A DNA stretch of 12,274 nucleotides, taken from positions 1-12,274 of the forward strand of contig CALBYC010000004.1 of NCBI GenBank assembly GCA_937890135.1, in the 5' to 3' direction. Positions within the stretch are counted from its first letter, which is position 1. Each line of letters begins with the position of its first letter. The notes beneath the pieces are model-generated. The model saw only the letters and a list, made by a program, of their open reading frames with translations, ran no database searches and was not told the origin of the DNA. Below, one piece after another: positions 1 through 7,632 of the stretch. This DNA is from an uncultured Parabacteroides sp. (GTDB lineage: Bacteria; Bacteroidota; Bacteroidia; Bacteroidales; Tannerellaceae). A program made the position numbers and the translations under genes.

Positions 1-1236
1 ACGTGGCATAAAAGGAGAATCCCCCGTAGAAGCCCCTGTTGCTCCCATCACTTTCAGCCCCTTGTCATGATACCATTTCAAAAGGCGTTTATTCGCAGGC
101 GTTGTCTCATTCTCATATTTCCAACGCATATACACACATTCTTTCGGGAAAAGTCCAATTGCCCGATCTAACTTATCCGTATTCCACACTTTTGCAACCT
201 CCTCTTCAGACTTTTCTTGTAATTCCCAAAGACCTGCATACTTCAGCGGCATATCGTCCCAAAAGATTGGCGTACGACCATGTTCAACAGCAAATTGACA
301 CACCTTTTTCAACCAAATCATTTGCAATTCAAAAGCTGTTTTACCAGTTGATTTACAGCGATTATCTATTCCGATCGCCGTAATCTCATCACCTCCCACA
401 TGCAAATATTTTCCATAAGGCATTGCTTCCAATGCATCCAAATATAGATCGAATTGCACCTCGTACGTACGTGGATCCGATGGGCAAAACTCCCAATCGC
501 TTGCTGGATTTTCACGCAACTCCCAATGATGCTTCAAAATAAACCCCGCATGGCCAAGCCCTTGTACTAACGGACTAATCTCTACATTCCGTTCCTTTGC
601 ATAACGACAAAGTGCCTGCATCTCCTGTTTGCTGATTGCATTCGGAGCAGCAACCTCAGGCCGGCGGGTGAACCGTAACTTGTCTTCCAGTTCCCAAATA
701 ATTGCATTCACCTTATAACGAGCCAAGCGATCAACCATACGATAATAATAATCCATCCGATCAAGATGATGTTTTGTATCCAAATGAATAGCACGGAAAG
801 CAATAGCCGGATAATCTGTTATCTTCATAGCGGGAATCTCTTTCCCAAAATCACGACTGTCTTCCAACAACTGTTCCAACGTCTGACAGCCATAAAAAAG
901 CCCCGCTTTTGCCCGTGCAATTATAGTCACTCCCTTAGAATTAATTTCTAACACATAACCTTCTGGAGAATCAGGTACGTTTAGAGCAGACAATTTCAAA
1001 TAAACCCCTTTACCTTGGCATTTTGCACGTGGCAAACCATCTACGATACGGCCTAAAACAGGCATACTACCATCGGAATCAGCAACTACAAACTTCAAAT
1101 CCCCGAACTGGAGAGCCTGTCCCTTTCGCAATTCAATGGATTGAGGTTGAGGCAAAATCTGAAATATTTGCTCCAATCCATAGACAAACTGGCCTGTAAA
1201 ATAGAAAAAAAGGAATAAACCAAGACGTATTTTCAT
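1..1236 (-). CDS. GH20 family beta-N-acetylhexosaminidase, 3' end cut off by window edge
   Basis: Predicted exo-glycosidase removing terminal GlcNAc/GalNAc from glycans, probably in the periplasm or outside the cell. I translated 412 codons from an ATG at 1236 (MKIRLGLFLFFYFTGQ); the frame is open to base 1, so the C-terminus is missing. Residues 1-20 form a short signal peptide. Residues about 28-140 look like the GH20b N-terminal domain (PQPQSIELRKG, then GLFYGCQTLEQLL). The catalytic barrel follows, with HVGGDE at 279-284; D283-E284 would be the substrate-assisted catalytic pair of GH20. Around 181 it reads WELEDKLRF and near 222 PLVQGLGHAGFILKH, which resembles the hexosaminidase D-like branch rather than the classical HLTDDQ type. 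It lies 100 nt after the SusD gene but beyond a terminator, so it is either read through or has its own promoter. Family assignment is firm; substrate is inferred. Confidence 0.9.
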   Translation of the reverse strand, partial: MKIRLGLFLFFYFTGQFVYGLEQIFQILPQPQSIELRKGQALQFGDLKFVVADSDGSMPVLGRIVDGLPRAKCQGKGVYLKLSALNVPDSPEGYVLEINSKGVTIIARAKAGLFYGCQTLEQLLEDSRDFGKEIPAMKITDYPAIAFRAIHLDTKHHLDRMDYYYRMVDRLARYKVNAIIWELEDKLRFTRRPEVAAPNAISKQEMQALCRYAKERNVEISPLVQGLGHAGFILKHHWELRENPASDWEFCPSDPRTYEVQFDLYLDALEAMPYGKYLHVGGDEITAIGIDNRCKSTGKTAFELQMIWLKKVCQFAVEHGRTPIFWDDMPLKYAGLWELQEKSEEEVAKVWNTDKLDRAIGLFPKECVYMRWKYENETTPANKRLLKWYHDKGLKVMGATGASTGDSPFMPR

Positions 1237-1267
1237 ATTATTTTTTAGATTAAGAGAATAGCACCAT

Positions 1268-1313
1268 AAAAAAGGCTGATTGCGAACTATACAACAAACT
1301 CACAACCAGCCTT
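1268..1313 (-). terminator. Intrinsic terminator after the susD-like gene
   Basis: Read on the minus strand, AAGGCTGGTTGTG (1313-1301) pairs with CGCAATCAGCCTT (1284-1272). This gives a 13-bp stem with two G-U pairs and a 16-nt loop, followed directly by a run of T (1273-1268). It sits between the SusD stop codon (1337) and the GH20 start (1236). It should end, or partly attenuate, the fecR/susC/susD transcript before the hexosaminidase gene. Confidence 0.85.
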
Positions 1314-1336
1314 CATATTACATACCTAAAGGAATA

Positions 1337-2893
1337 TTACCAACCTTCATTCGGTGTACATAAAGGATTCGTCTCCAACTCCTTGGATGGTATCGGATAA
1401 TAATAATACCTATTTGTATCCCCTACCTTACCAGTCATCAACTGTTTATAACGGACTTCATTGCAAGTTTGCATCCGTTTTTCCAAGAGTCCCCAACGAC
1501 GTAAATCGTAGAAACGTTCTCCTTCTACAAAGAACTCGATTGCACGCTGATGTTCCAAATCTTCAAATATAGCGTCATAATTCATGCCTCCACTGTATTT
1601 GTTCAGATTGGCACGTTCTCTAATCTGATTCAAATAATCAACAGCTTTCTGGAAATTCTGCTGTGTCGTACTACGCAAATAGGATTCAGAAAGCAACAAC
1701 AGTACATCTGCATACCGTATGGCACGTTCATTAATACAGGACATTGGTGGATCCGCTTCTCCTTCGGCAGTATTCCAATTCTGATATTTCAGAATCCAAT
1801 AGGTATTCCATTTATTTTCTGCAAATATTTCTCGGAAAGGTTTTAAATAATACATACATCCTTCATAATCCCATGCAGCCGATGAACGGGCGCGATAATC
1901 AAAATTACCATCTTTATCCTTTTCTCTTAAGAAAATATCCATCATTTGCTGGGTGGGATTAGCTTCATACCAACCACTTACTTCTGCCGCAGCATATTCT
2001 TTCGGACGTGTATTTGTTTGGGTAGAATTGATATTCTCACCATCTCCCCAAATATCAGTTCCACCGACCGGCTCCATCAACAATTCAAACACACTTTCTT
2101 CATTATTTTCATGCATATCGTCAAAATTCCAAGCAAAGTCATCCACCAAACGGTACGTATAAGGCGATTCCGTCAAGGGTTCCAATACTTCAATTGCTTT
2201 GTCGAAATTATCCTCATATACATAGATTTTACCCAACACAGCAAAAGCAGCTCCTTTTGTCGGCTTTCCGATAACCTCATTCTTCACCGGCAACAACGAA
2301 GCTGCAGTCAGCAGATCCTGTTCTGCCTGTGCCCAAATCTCGGTTTGTGAGGATTTTTCCAGCGGGAATGTTGAAGGAGACTGAGAAGCCGTCAAACGTA
2401 AAGGAGCATTTTTAAACTCTTTCCCCAACTGAAACAGATAAAACCCACGAATAAACAGACATTCAGCCTTTACTTTATTAACAAAATCCTCACCAAATTC
2501 ACCTTGTTTCTCCTCCAGCTTCTGCATGATGGAATTTGTCCGATACAATGCATTATAGAACTGATAAAACATGCCTTGCGAAAGAGAATTACCATTGGTA
2601 TTTGTGAAATAACAAGCCTGAAAGACATCACTGATATCGTTCCTAAATTCCACCTCATCGGCACGAGCAATACGCATCATTACACCACGAGTCCCATAAT
2701 ACCCTCCGTTTAAAGCATTTTTCAAGGGAGTATAACAGGAAGTCAAAGCCAATTCAAAATCAGCTTCAGTCTGCCAAAAAGTATCTTCTGTTGCCTTGTT
2801 CGGATTCGTTTGCTCCAACTGGGAATCGCACGAAGTACACAAACCCGCAACAGACATTATACAAGATACAACATATAAATATATTCGTTTCAT
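1337..2893 (-). CDS. SusD/RagB-family outer-membrane glycan-binding lipoprotein
   Basis: Surface lipoprotein that binds glycan and caps the SusC-type transporter encoded just upstream. The 518 residues match the usual SusD length. The N-terminus is a lipoprotein signal peptide, with C22 in LCTSCDSQ as the probable acylated cysteine; the acidic residue right after it fits Bacteroidetes surface-export signals. SusD hallmarks include FYQFYNALYRTN (109-120), the TPR-like helix AECLFIRGFYLFQLGKEF (143-160), IRYADVLLLLSESYL (392-406), LNQIRERANL (421-430), EGERFYDLRRWG (457-468) and YYPIPSKELETNP (498-510). The gap from the SusC stop is only 13 nt, so the two are surely co-transcribed. The leader has no Shine-Dalgarno site, which is normal in this phylum. 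A terminator follows. Family call is secure; the ligand cannot be read from sequence. Confidence 0.95.
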   Translation of the reverse strand: MKRIYLYVVSCIMSVAGLCTSCDSQLEQTNPNKATEDTFWQTEADFELALTSCYTPLKNALNGGYYGTRGVMMRIARADEVEFRNDISDVFQACYFTNTNGNSLSQGMFYQFYNALYRTNSIMQKLEEKQGEFGEDFVNKVKAECLFIRGFYLFQLGKEFKNAPLRLTASQSPSTFPLEKSSQTEIWAQAEQDLLTAASLLPVKNEVIGKPTKGAAFAVLGKIYVYEDNFDKAIEVLEPLTESPYTYRLVDDFAWNFDDMHENNEESVFELLMEPVGGTDIWGDGENINSTQTNTRPKEYAAAEVSGWYEANPTQQMMDIFLREKDKDGNFDYRARSSAAWDYEGCMYYLKPFREIFAENKWNTYWILKYQNWNTAEGEADPPMSCINERAIRYADVLLLLSESYLRSTTQQNFQKAVDYLNQIRERANLNKYSGGMNYDAIFEDLEHQRAIEFFVEGERFYDLRRWGLLEKRMQTCNEVRYKQLMTGKVGDTNRYYYYPIPSKELETNPLCTPNEGW

Positions 2894-2906
2894 ACTGCTA
2901 TTCTAT

Positions 2907-5900
2907 TTAAAATGTGACATTCAAACCTAACATAAACGTACGATTTGAAGGATATATAAATTCATCAAAACCGCGGGAATACACATTAGACGAGTTTACA
3001 TCTGGAGTATATCCTGAATAAGAAGTTATCGTAAAGAGGTTTTCCGCATTGAAATACACCCGAGCTTTTTGGACAAAACCATGAAACCATGCATTCGGGA
3101 AGGTATAACCTATTTGCAAATTCCTCAAACGGAAATAAGAACCGCTTTCCAGATAACGATCCGATTCGGAACGGGCATTTCGGTTCGGATCTGTCCAAAT
3201 CAAACGAGGATTAGCCGCATCCTGATTTTCAGGAGTCCAATAATCCAATGTACTTGCCAGATAATTTGTACCACGTGTCACATCTGTCAATTCCAATTTT
3301 GTCGCATTGTAAATTTTATTGCCAGCTACACCTTGAAAACCAACGGAGAAATCTACATTCTTATAGGTTAAATTACCATTGATAGAATAGGTGAATTTGG
3401 GGAATGGGCTGCCACAATACACTCGATCCTCATCATTGATTGTTCCATCGTTATTTGTATCCTTGAAACGAATGTCACCCGGTTCGGCACTTGGCTGAAT
3501 CAAAACGCCATCTTTCTGATAAGCCTGTACCTCTTCCGTACTATTAAAATAACCGTCGGTTGGGATCAACCAAAAACCGCCAATCGGATAACCTGCCAAC
3601 GTCCGGCTCGTATAGGTTCCCCCATGAATCGTACCACCTGTGATTGCCTGCGATTCAGCACCCATTTCCACCACTTCGTTCTTATTATAAGTGCCGAGGA
3701 AAGTTACGCCGTAAGACAGATCTTTATTCAAAGACTCATTCCAGCCCAAGTTAAACTCAATTCCCTGATTACGGATTTTACCAGCATTACGGATCGGATC
3801 GTTTGATCCACCGGTTGAAATAGGAATAGGTACATTCAACAAAATATCTTTTGTATTCTTGACATACCAATCTGCTGTCAGAGACAATCGGTTATGCAAT
3901 GCCATGAAGTCAATGCCGATATTCGTCATTGCGGTCTCCTCCCATTTAATGTCCGGGTTGGCAAACGTTTTCGGGAAAGCGCCCTGTATCAAACCACCAT
4001 TTCCATCCGGATAGTTGATGCCTGTCGTCACAACCGAGACATACTGGTAATTATCAATCTCCTGATTACCCAACACACCATATCCTCCTCTCAACTTCAG
4101 CTGATCCAGCCAAGAGGCATTGTTTTTCACAAAATCTTCTTCTGCAATATTCCAACCAACCGAGACTGAAGGGAAGTTTCCATAACGATGATTCGATCCA
4201 AATTTGGAAGAACCATCTCGACGGATCGTTGCAGTAATCAAATAACGATTCTTGAACGAATAAAACGCACGCCCCAAGATAGATGTCAATACGCTACGAG
4301 AGGAATTTCCACTTACTGCCAGCCCTTGAGAAGCAGCATCAATTTCAGTAATTCCCGTCGGCATCCCTTGCCCGGAACCTTGTATATAACGATATCTGGA
4401 ATCCTGATAGGTATAACCGACCAATGCCGACACCTTATGGTCTCCAAATATACGATCAAAAGTCAACAAGTTTTCAACCAAAATATTACGTGTCCGGGTC
4501 TGCTGTTCTGTCACTTCTGTGATATCATGCTTTGCCAAGCCGAAATCATAAAGACCATTATAATTATTATAACGATAAAACTGAAAATCCGGAGTCAGGT
4601 TCAATTTATATTTCAAACCTTTCATAAACTCCACAGATACGTACGCATTGGCAAAAATCTTCACATTCTCGCTGTATCGTTTCATCAGATTATTATCAAC
4701 CATACCTAACGGATGAGTCAAATTCACAACGTCTCCATACAAGGCACCGTACCCGCCGACCCGACTTGGATCATATAATTCCCATGTCGGAATAGCTTGT
4801 ATTGTATGCCCTACCATTCCTCCCCGAACCTCAGAATGCAAAGGATTGCTTTGGTCATAAGTCAACACGACATTCGTACCTGCCTGAAAAATACCCTTTT
4901 TAAAATCCTGCTTGCTTTGTAATGTATATCGCTGATAATTCGTACCTTTCATGACACCATCCTGATTTGTATATCCCACGCTATTATAATAGGTAGAATA
5001 TTTACCACCTCCTTTCACGGACAATGAATAGTTTTGCATCAATGCAGGGCCAAACATCAAATCCTGCCAATCATTATCCGGTTTTGAAGCCAAATCTTGT
5101 GCCATTTCAAGAGGTTCCATTCCGGATGCCTTTCTTGAAATAGTCGTCACTTCTGCCCAACCAGCAGCATCCAACAGGTCTAAATATTTAGATGGTGTAC
5201 TAACTCCGATATTCGCTGAAAGGTCTATGATAGGTTTACCTTCCGTATTGCTTCCTTCTTTCGTAGTAACAATAACGACACCATTGGCTGCACGGGAACC
5301 ATAAATAGCTGCGGAGGAAGCATCCTTCAATACATCGATACTCGCAATATCATTCGGATTAATATGATCAATGCTACCCATATACATACCATCCACAATA
5401 TAAAGTGGCGAAGAGTTATTCAACGTGCCAATGCCGCGGACCATAATACGAGTACTTCCTCCCGGTGCACCACCCTGCGATACAATATCCACACCGGCAA
5501 TTTTACCCTGCAAGGCCTGTCCGATTGTCGTATTACTCTGCGTATTCAGGTTCTCTGTATTAACATTGGCTACCGATCCCGTCAAATCCGCTTTCTTCTG
5601 CGTACCATAACCAATGACTACAACTTCATCCAACGCCTGCGTATCTTCCTTCAAGGCAATGGTAGCCGGCACTTTCTTCACCGGCACCTCCTGCGCTAAA
5701 TACCCAATATAAGTAATCTGCAAGATGCCGTCGACCGGGGCCTCAATCGTGAAATTTCCGTCAAAGTCCGTGATTGTTCCAGTCGTCGTCCCTTTGATAA
5801 CGACATTTGCGCCAATGATGGGATTGCCATTGATATCGACGATTGTCCCGTTGATTGTCTTTTTCTGTTGCTGTGCTTTCTCATTTGCAAGTGTTTTCTT

Positions 5901-6197
5901 GGCAGTGATGACGATATGGTTATCGTGGATTTGATACGTGCAGCCGCTGTTTTTGAGCAGTACCGATAAGATGTCGGAAAGTTCGCCGTTTGTCTCTGTC
6001 AGTATGGCAATGCGATTGAGATTGATATCGTTCAGGTTGTAATCGATCGACATGCTAGTTTGTTTTTCGATTTCTTCGAAAGCCGCCTTGACCTGAATCT
6101 GCCGGTTGGATAACGTAATCTGTTGTCCAAGGCTTGCCTGTATCGCAAATAACGAAAAGGCTGTTGTCAAGATATTTCGATAGGATATATGTTTCAT
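2907..6197 (-). CDS. SusC/RagA-family TonB-dependent transporter with N-terminal STN signalling domain
   Basis: Outer-membrane channel that imports oligosaccharide using TonB/ExbBD energy. Of 1096 residues, 1-24 are a signal peptide (cut near ASLG/QQ). Residues about 28-98 form an STN (secretin/TonB N-terminus) domain (AAFEEIEKQTSMSIDY, ending HDNHIVITAKK). Residues about 115-185 are a carboxypeptidase-regulatory-like domain (INGTIVDINGNPIIGANV). A TonB-box-like DEVVVIGYG lies at 190-198. The plug carries the SusC signature DVLKDASSAAIYGSRAANG (288-306). The 22-strand-type barrel ends in a terminal F. An acidic D-rich loop (DTNNDGTINDEDR, near 905-920) resembles calcium-binding loops common in SusC proteins. 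STN-bearing transporters signal across the periplasm to FecR-type anti-sigma factors, and one is encoded 168 nt upstream. Base composition shifts near residue 126. Family call is secure; substrate unknown. Confidence 0.96.
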   Translation of the reverse strand: MKHISYRNILTTAFSLFAIQASLGQQITLSNRQIQVKAAFEEIEKQTSMSIDYNLNDINLNRIAILTETNGELSDILSVLLKNSGCTYQIHDNHIVITAKKTLANEKAQQQKKTINGTIVDINGNPIIGANVVIKGTTTGTITDFDGNFTIEAPVDGILQITYIGYLAQEVPVKKVPATIALKEDTQALDEVVVIGYGTQKKADLTGSVANVNTENLNTQSNTTIGQALQGKIAGVDIVSQGGAPGGSTRIMVRGIGTLNNSSPLYIVDGMYMGSIDHINPNDIASIDVLKDASSAAIYGSRAANGVVIVTTKEGSNTEGKPIIDLSANIGVSTPSKYLDLLDAAGWAEVTTISRKASGMEPLEMAQDLASKPDNDWQDLMFGPALMQNYSLSVKGGGKYSTYYNSVGYTNQDGVMKGTNYQRYTLQSKQDFKKGIFQAGTNVVLTYDQSNPLHSEVRGGMVGHTIQAIPTWELYDPSRVGGYGALYGDVVNLTHPLGMVDNNLMKRYSENVKIFANAYVSVEFMKGLKYKLNLTPDFQFYRYNNYNGLYDFGLAKHDITEVTEQQTRTRNILVENLLTFDRIFGDHKVSALVGYTYQDSRYRYIQGSGQGMPTGITEIDAASQGLAVSGNSSRSVLTSILGRAFYSFKNRYLITATIRRDGSSKFGSNHRYGNFPSVSVGWNIAEEDFVKNNASWLDQLKLRGGYGVLGNQEIDNYQYVSVVTTGINYPDGNGGLIQGAFPKTFANPDIKWEETAMTNIGIDFMALHNRLSLTADWYVKNTKDILLNVPIPISTGGSNDPIRNAGKIRNQGIEFNLGWNESLNKDLSYGVTFLGTYNKNEVVEMGAESQAITGGTIHGGTYTSRTLAGYPIGGFWLIPTDGYFNSTEEVQAYQKDGVLIQPSAEPGDIRFKDTNNDGTINDEDRVYCGSPFPKFTYSINGNLTYKNVDFSVGFQGVAGNKIYNATKLELTDVTRGTNYLASTLDYWTPENQDAANPRLIWTDPNRNARSESDRYLESGSYFRLRNLQIGYTFPNAWFHGFVQKARVYFNAENLFTITSYSGYTPDVNSSNVYSRGFDEFIYPSNRTFMLGLNVTF

Positions 6198-6365
6198 GTT
6201 ATTATGATATAAGATATTTTAATGATGAAAAAATAGAGTCTTACGCTTTCAATGCGTTTGACCAGATTCGAAAATTGTGTTGTAAGATTTCAATCAACGA
6301 AGTTCTTCGGCTAACGGATAGGGACTTCTGATCTTTTGTTGACAGTTTGCTTTCCTCCTAATTGA
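6198..6365 (-). promoter_or_regulatory. 168-nt leader between fecR-like and susC-like genes, possible susC promoter
   Basis: This is the only sizeable gap inside the uptake locus, and no intrinsic terminator is visible in it. On the minus strand, TATTTTTT at 6235-6228 matches 7 of 8 bases of the Bacteroides -7 element TAnnTTTG, about 30 nt before the susC ATG. I find no TTTG -33 element at the usual spacing, which would fit an ECF-sigma promoter but does not prove one. AGGAGG stands 6 nt after the fecR stop (6359-6354) without a nearby ATG, GTG or TTG. CGAAG-AA-CTTCG, an almost perfect short dyad, lies in the middle of the leader. The region may carry the sigma-dependent start of susCD transcription. 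Confidence 0.3.
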
Positions 6366-7358
6366 TTAATTGATGATTATTTTATCGTTCTCTCGTTTCC
6401 ATTCCAAATCAGGAATGAGTATCTGTAAGATACTGAAAACATGCTCAATGTTTTCGTCCGGCATGAATTTGACAGAGTAACAGCCGTCGGCATAGCGGTG
6501 CGAATCATAATCGACCGCAATTCGGAAGCGATTCTCAATGGCGTGAATAATGTCGTCAAACGAAGCCTTGTCGAAAATCATATAGCCTTCCCGCCAGCGG
6601 GCAAGTTGCCGAGCATCGACATTTCGGGTCGTGACTTGCCTTAGTCGATGGTTGTATGTAAGTTGTTGGTCGGGGGTTAGCAAGTACCCACCGTCTGTTT
6701 GCATGGGCAAGTCTACTTGTACCAGCCCTTCTTCGAGCGTCACATTTGTCTGATTGTTCTTTTCGTAAGCATTGACGTTGAAAATCGTGCCCAATGCCTC
6801 AACTTCCATATACCGCGTCTTCACAATGAAAGGACGTTTCTTATCTTTGGCCACTTCGAAACGCGCTTCGCCTGTGAGGAATAGTCTCCGTTCGCTTCCT
6901 TTGAAATCTCCGGCATAGAGGAGCACCGAGCCGGAATTGAGCCAGATGAGCGAACTGTCAGGTAGTATAACCTGCTTTATTTCTCCTTCGGGGACAATCA
7001 CTTCTACCAATTGCCCGTTTTTTCCATCCATCACTTTATTGTCTAATAACAGGAAAGAAAGGACAGCCCCTATCAGAGGCAAAAGTAGGATAGCGGCAAC
7101 ACGTGATAACCCATGCAGAGTGAATCTCGGATAAATCTTCCGGTCTGTCCTGATTTGATGGCTAAGCTGTTCAAGCCCGGCAAGCGTCGTCGCCGTGGCG
7201 GCATTGCTTTGCTCTTTCCAAATTGCACACATGGCATCTTGCTTTGCCTCCTTGTCGTCAGGATGTATCAGCCAATATTGGAACTTCAGCATCAGCTCCT
7301 TGGTAACGTTGCTGTTGAAGAAACGTCGGATGATTGATTGTATGAATTCTTTATCCAT
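6366..7358 (-). CDS. FecR-family anti-sigma factor (inner-membrane transducer)
   Basis: Single-pass membrane regulator that in related systems holds an ECF sigma factor and releases it when an STN-bearing outer-membrane transporter is occupied. I chose the ATG at 7358 (MDKEFIQSIIRRFF), giving 330 residues. An in-frame ATG at 7448 would add 30 residues unlike the family. Residues 1-80 are the cytoplasmic sigma-binding part with the usual YWLIHPDDKEAK and IWKEQ stretch. A membrane segment lies at about 85-105 (AAILLLPLIGAVLSFLLL). The periplasmic FecR domain spans about 118-198 (VPEGEIKQVILPDSSLIWLN; LFLTGEARFEVA; VEALGTIFNVNAY). A DUF4974-like C-terminal domain covers 262-330 (FDKASFDDIIHAIENRF). 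The STN partner is encoded directly downstream. No sigma-factor gene is adjacent, although it normally sits just upstream. AAAGG about 9 nt before the ATG may help initiation. Confidence 0.93.
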   Translation of the reverse strand: MDKEFIQSIIRRFFNSNVTKELMLKFQYWLIHPDDKEAKQDAMCAIWKEQSNAATATTLAGLEQLSHQIRTDRKIYPRFTLHGLSRVAAILLLPLIGAVLSFLLLDNKVMDGKNGQLVEVIVPEGEIKQVILPDSSLIWLNSGSVLLYAGDFKGSERRLFLTGEARFEVAKDKKRPFIVKTRYMEVEALGTIFNVNAYEKNNQTNVTLEEGLVQVDLPMQTDGGYLLTPDQQLTYNHRLRQVTTRNVDARQLARWREGYMIFDKASFDDIIHAIENRFRIAVDYDSHRYADGCYSVKFMPDENIEHVFSILQILIPDLEWKRENDKIIIN

Positions 7359-7360
7359 TA

Positions 7361-7429
7361 TTATCTGCCTTTGTATAGATAGACAGCTGACCGCATGGAA
7401 ACACACAAAAGAAAATAAAAATTTTTCAT
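7361..7429 (-). other. Possible 22-codon leader ORF directly before fecR-like gene
   Basis: An ATG at 7429, preceded by AAGGACGAGGA, opens a 22-codon frame beginning MKNFYFLLCVSM. It ends in TAA two bases before the fecR ATG. The peptide is hydrophobic at its start. A 17-codon frame (7479-7426, MFLFLEDRIDDANKDEE) ends in an ATGA overlap with it. The chain could be translationally coupled leader peptides, or chance: AT-rich DNA yields such frames easily. I recognise no family. Confidence 0.15.
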
Positions 7430-7490
7430 TCCTCGTCCTTGTTGGCATCGTCTATCCGGTCTTCGAGGAATAAAAACATGTCCTGAAAGG

Positions 7491-7533
7491 AAACAAAAAA
7501 GGCTACCGTTTCGACATCAAGGAAACGATAGCC
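7491..7533 (-). terminator. Intrinsic terminator of the infB-cvpA-suf operon
   Basis: On the minus strand, GGCTATCGTTTC (7533-7522) pairs with GAAACGGTAGCC (7512-7501). This is a 12-bp stem with one wobble pair and a 9-nt loop, followed at once by TTTTTTGTTTCC. It lies 100 nt after the sufD stop and 130 nt before the fecR-like start. It separates the housekeeping operon from the uptake locus, so the latter should have its own promoter downstream of 7491. Confidence 0.88.
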
Positions 7534-7586
7534 CCATTTACTAAAGAGAGAAATATTCAAAGGACATAGCCTTAAACTTTCCAAAA

Positions 7587-7594
7587 CAAAAATA
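7587..7594 (-). promoter_or_regulatory. Candidate -7 promoter element in the sufD 3' region
   Basis: TATTTTTG on the minus strand matches the Bacteroides -7 consensus TAnnTTTG in all fixed positions. A weak TTG lies 14 nt upstream, which is closer than the normal -33 spacing, so the match may be chance. If used, RNA would start near 7580 and stop at the 7491-7533 terminator, about 90 nt long, or read through into the fecR-like gene. The rest of the 7534-7632 stretch holds no gene I can support. Confidence 0.2.
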
Positions 7595-7632
7595 GGAAGC
7601 CGATATGACAATCTTATTTCATTCCTTTTACA

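Noticed and set aside
39..951. Plus-strand frames across the GH20 region and, likewise, throughout the window
   Set aside because: All lie opposite well-supported minus-strand genes, lack family features, and read as low-complexity antisense translations.
6230..6350. Open frame of about 35 codons after AGGAGG in the fecR-susC gap
   Set aside because: It would need CTG as start; no ATG, GTG or TTG is suitably placed, and the peptide matches nothing I know.
7359..7448. Longer fecR start at the in-frame ATG at 7448, adding 30 residues
   Set aside because: The added residues do not resemble FecR N-termini, would put a hydrophobic stretch in front of the cytoplasmic sigma-binding part, and the ATG at 7358 gives a normal family start.
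7426..7611. A 61-codon minus-strand frame between sufD and fecR, tested as a possible sigma-factor remnant
   Set aside because: It starts at TTG, runs straight through the terminator stem and T-run, and shows no ECF sigma region 2 or region 4 features.
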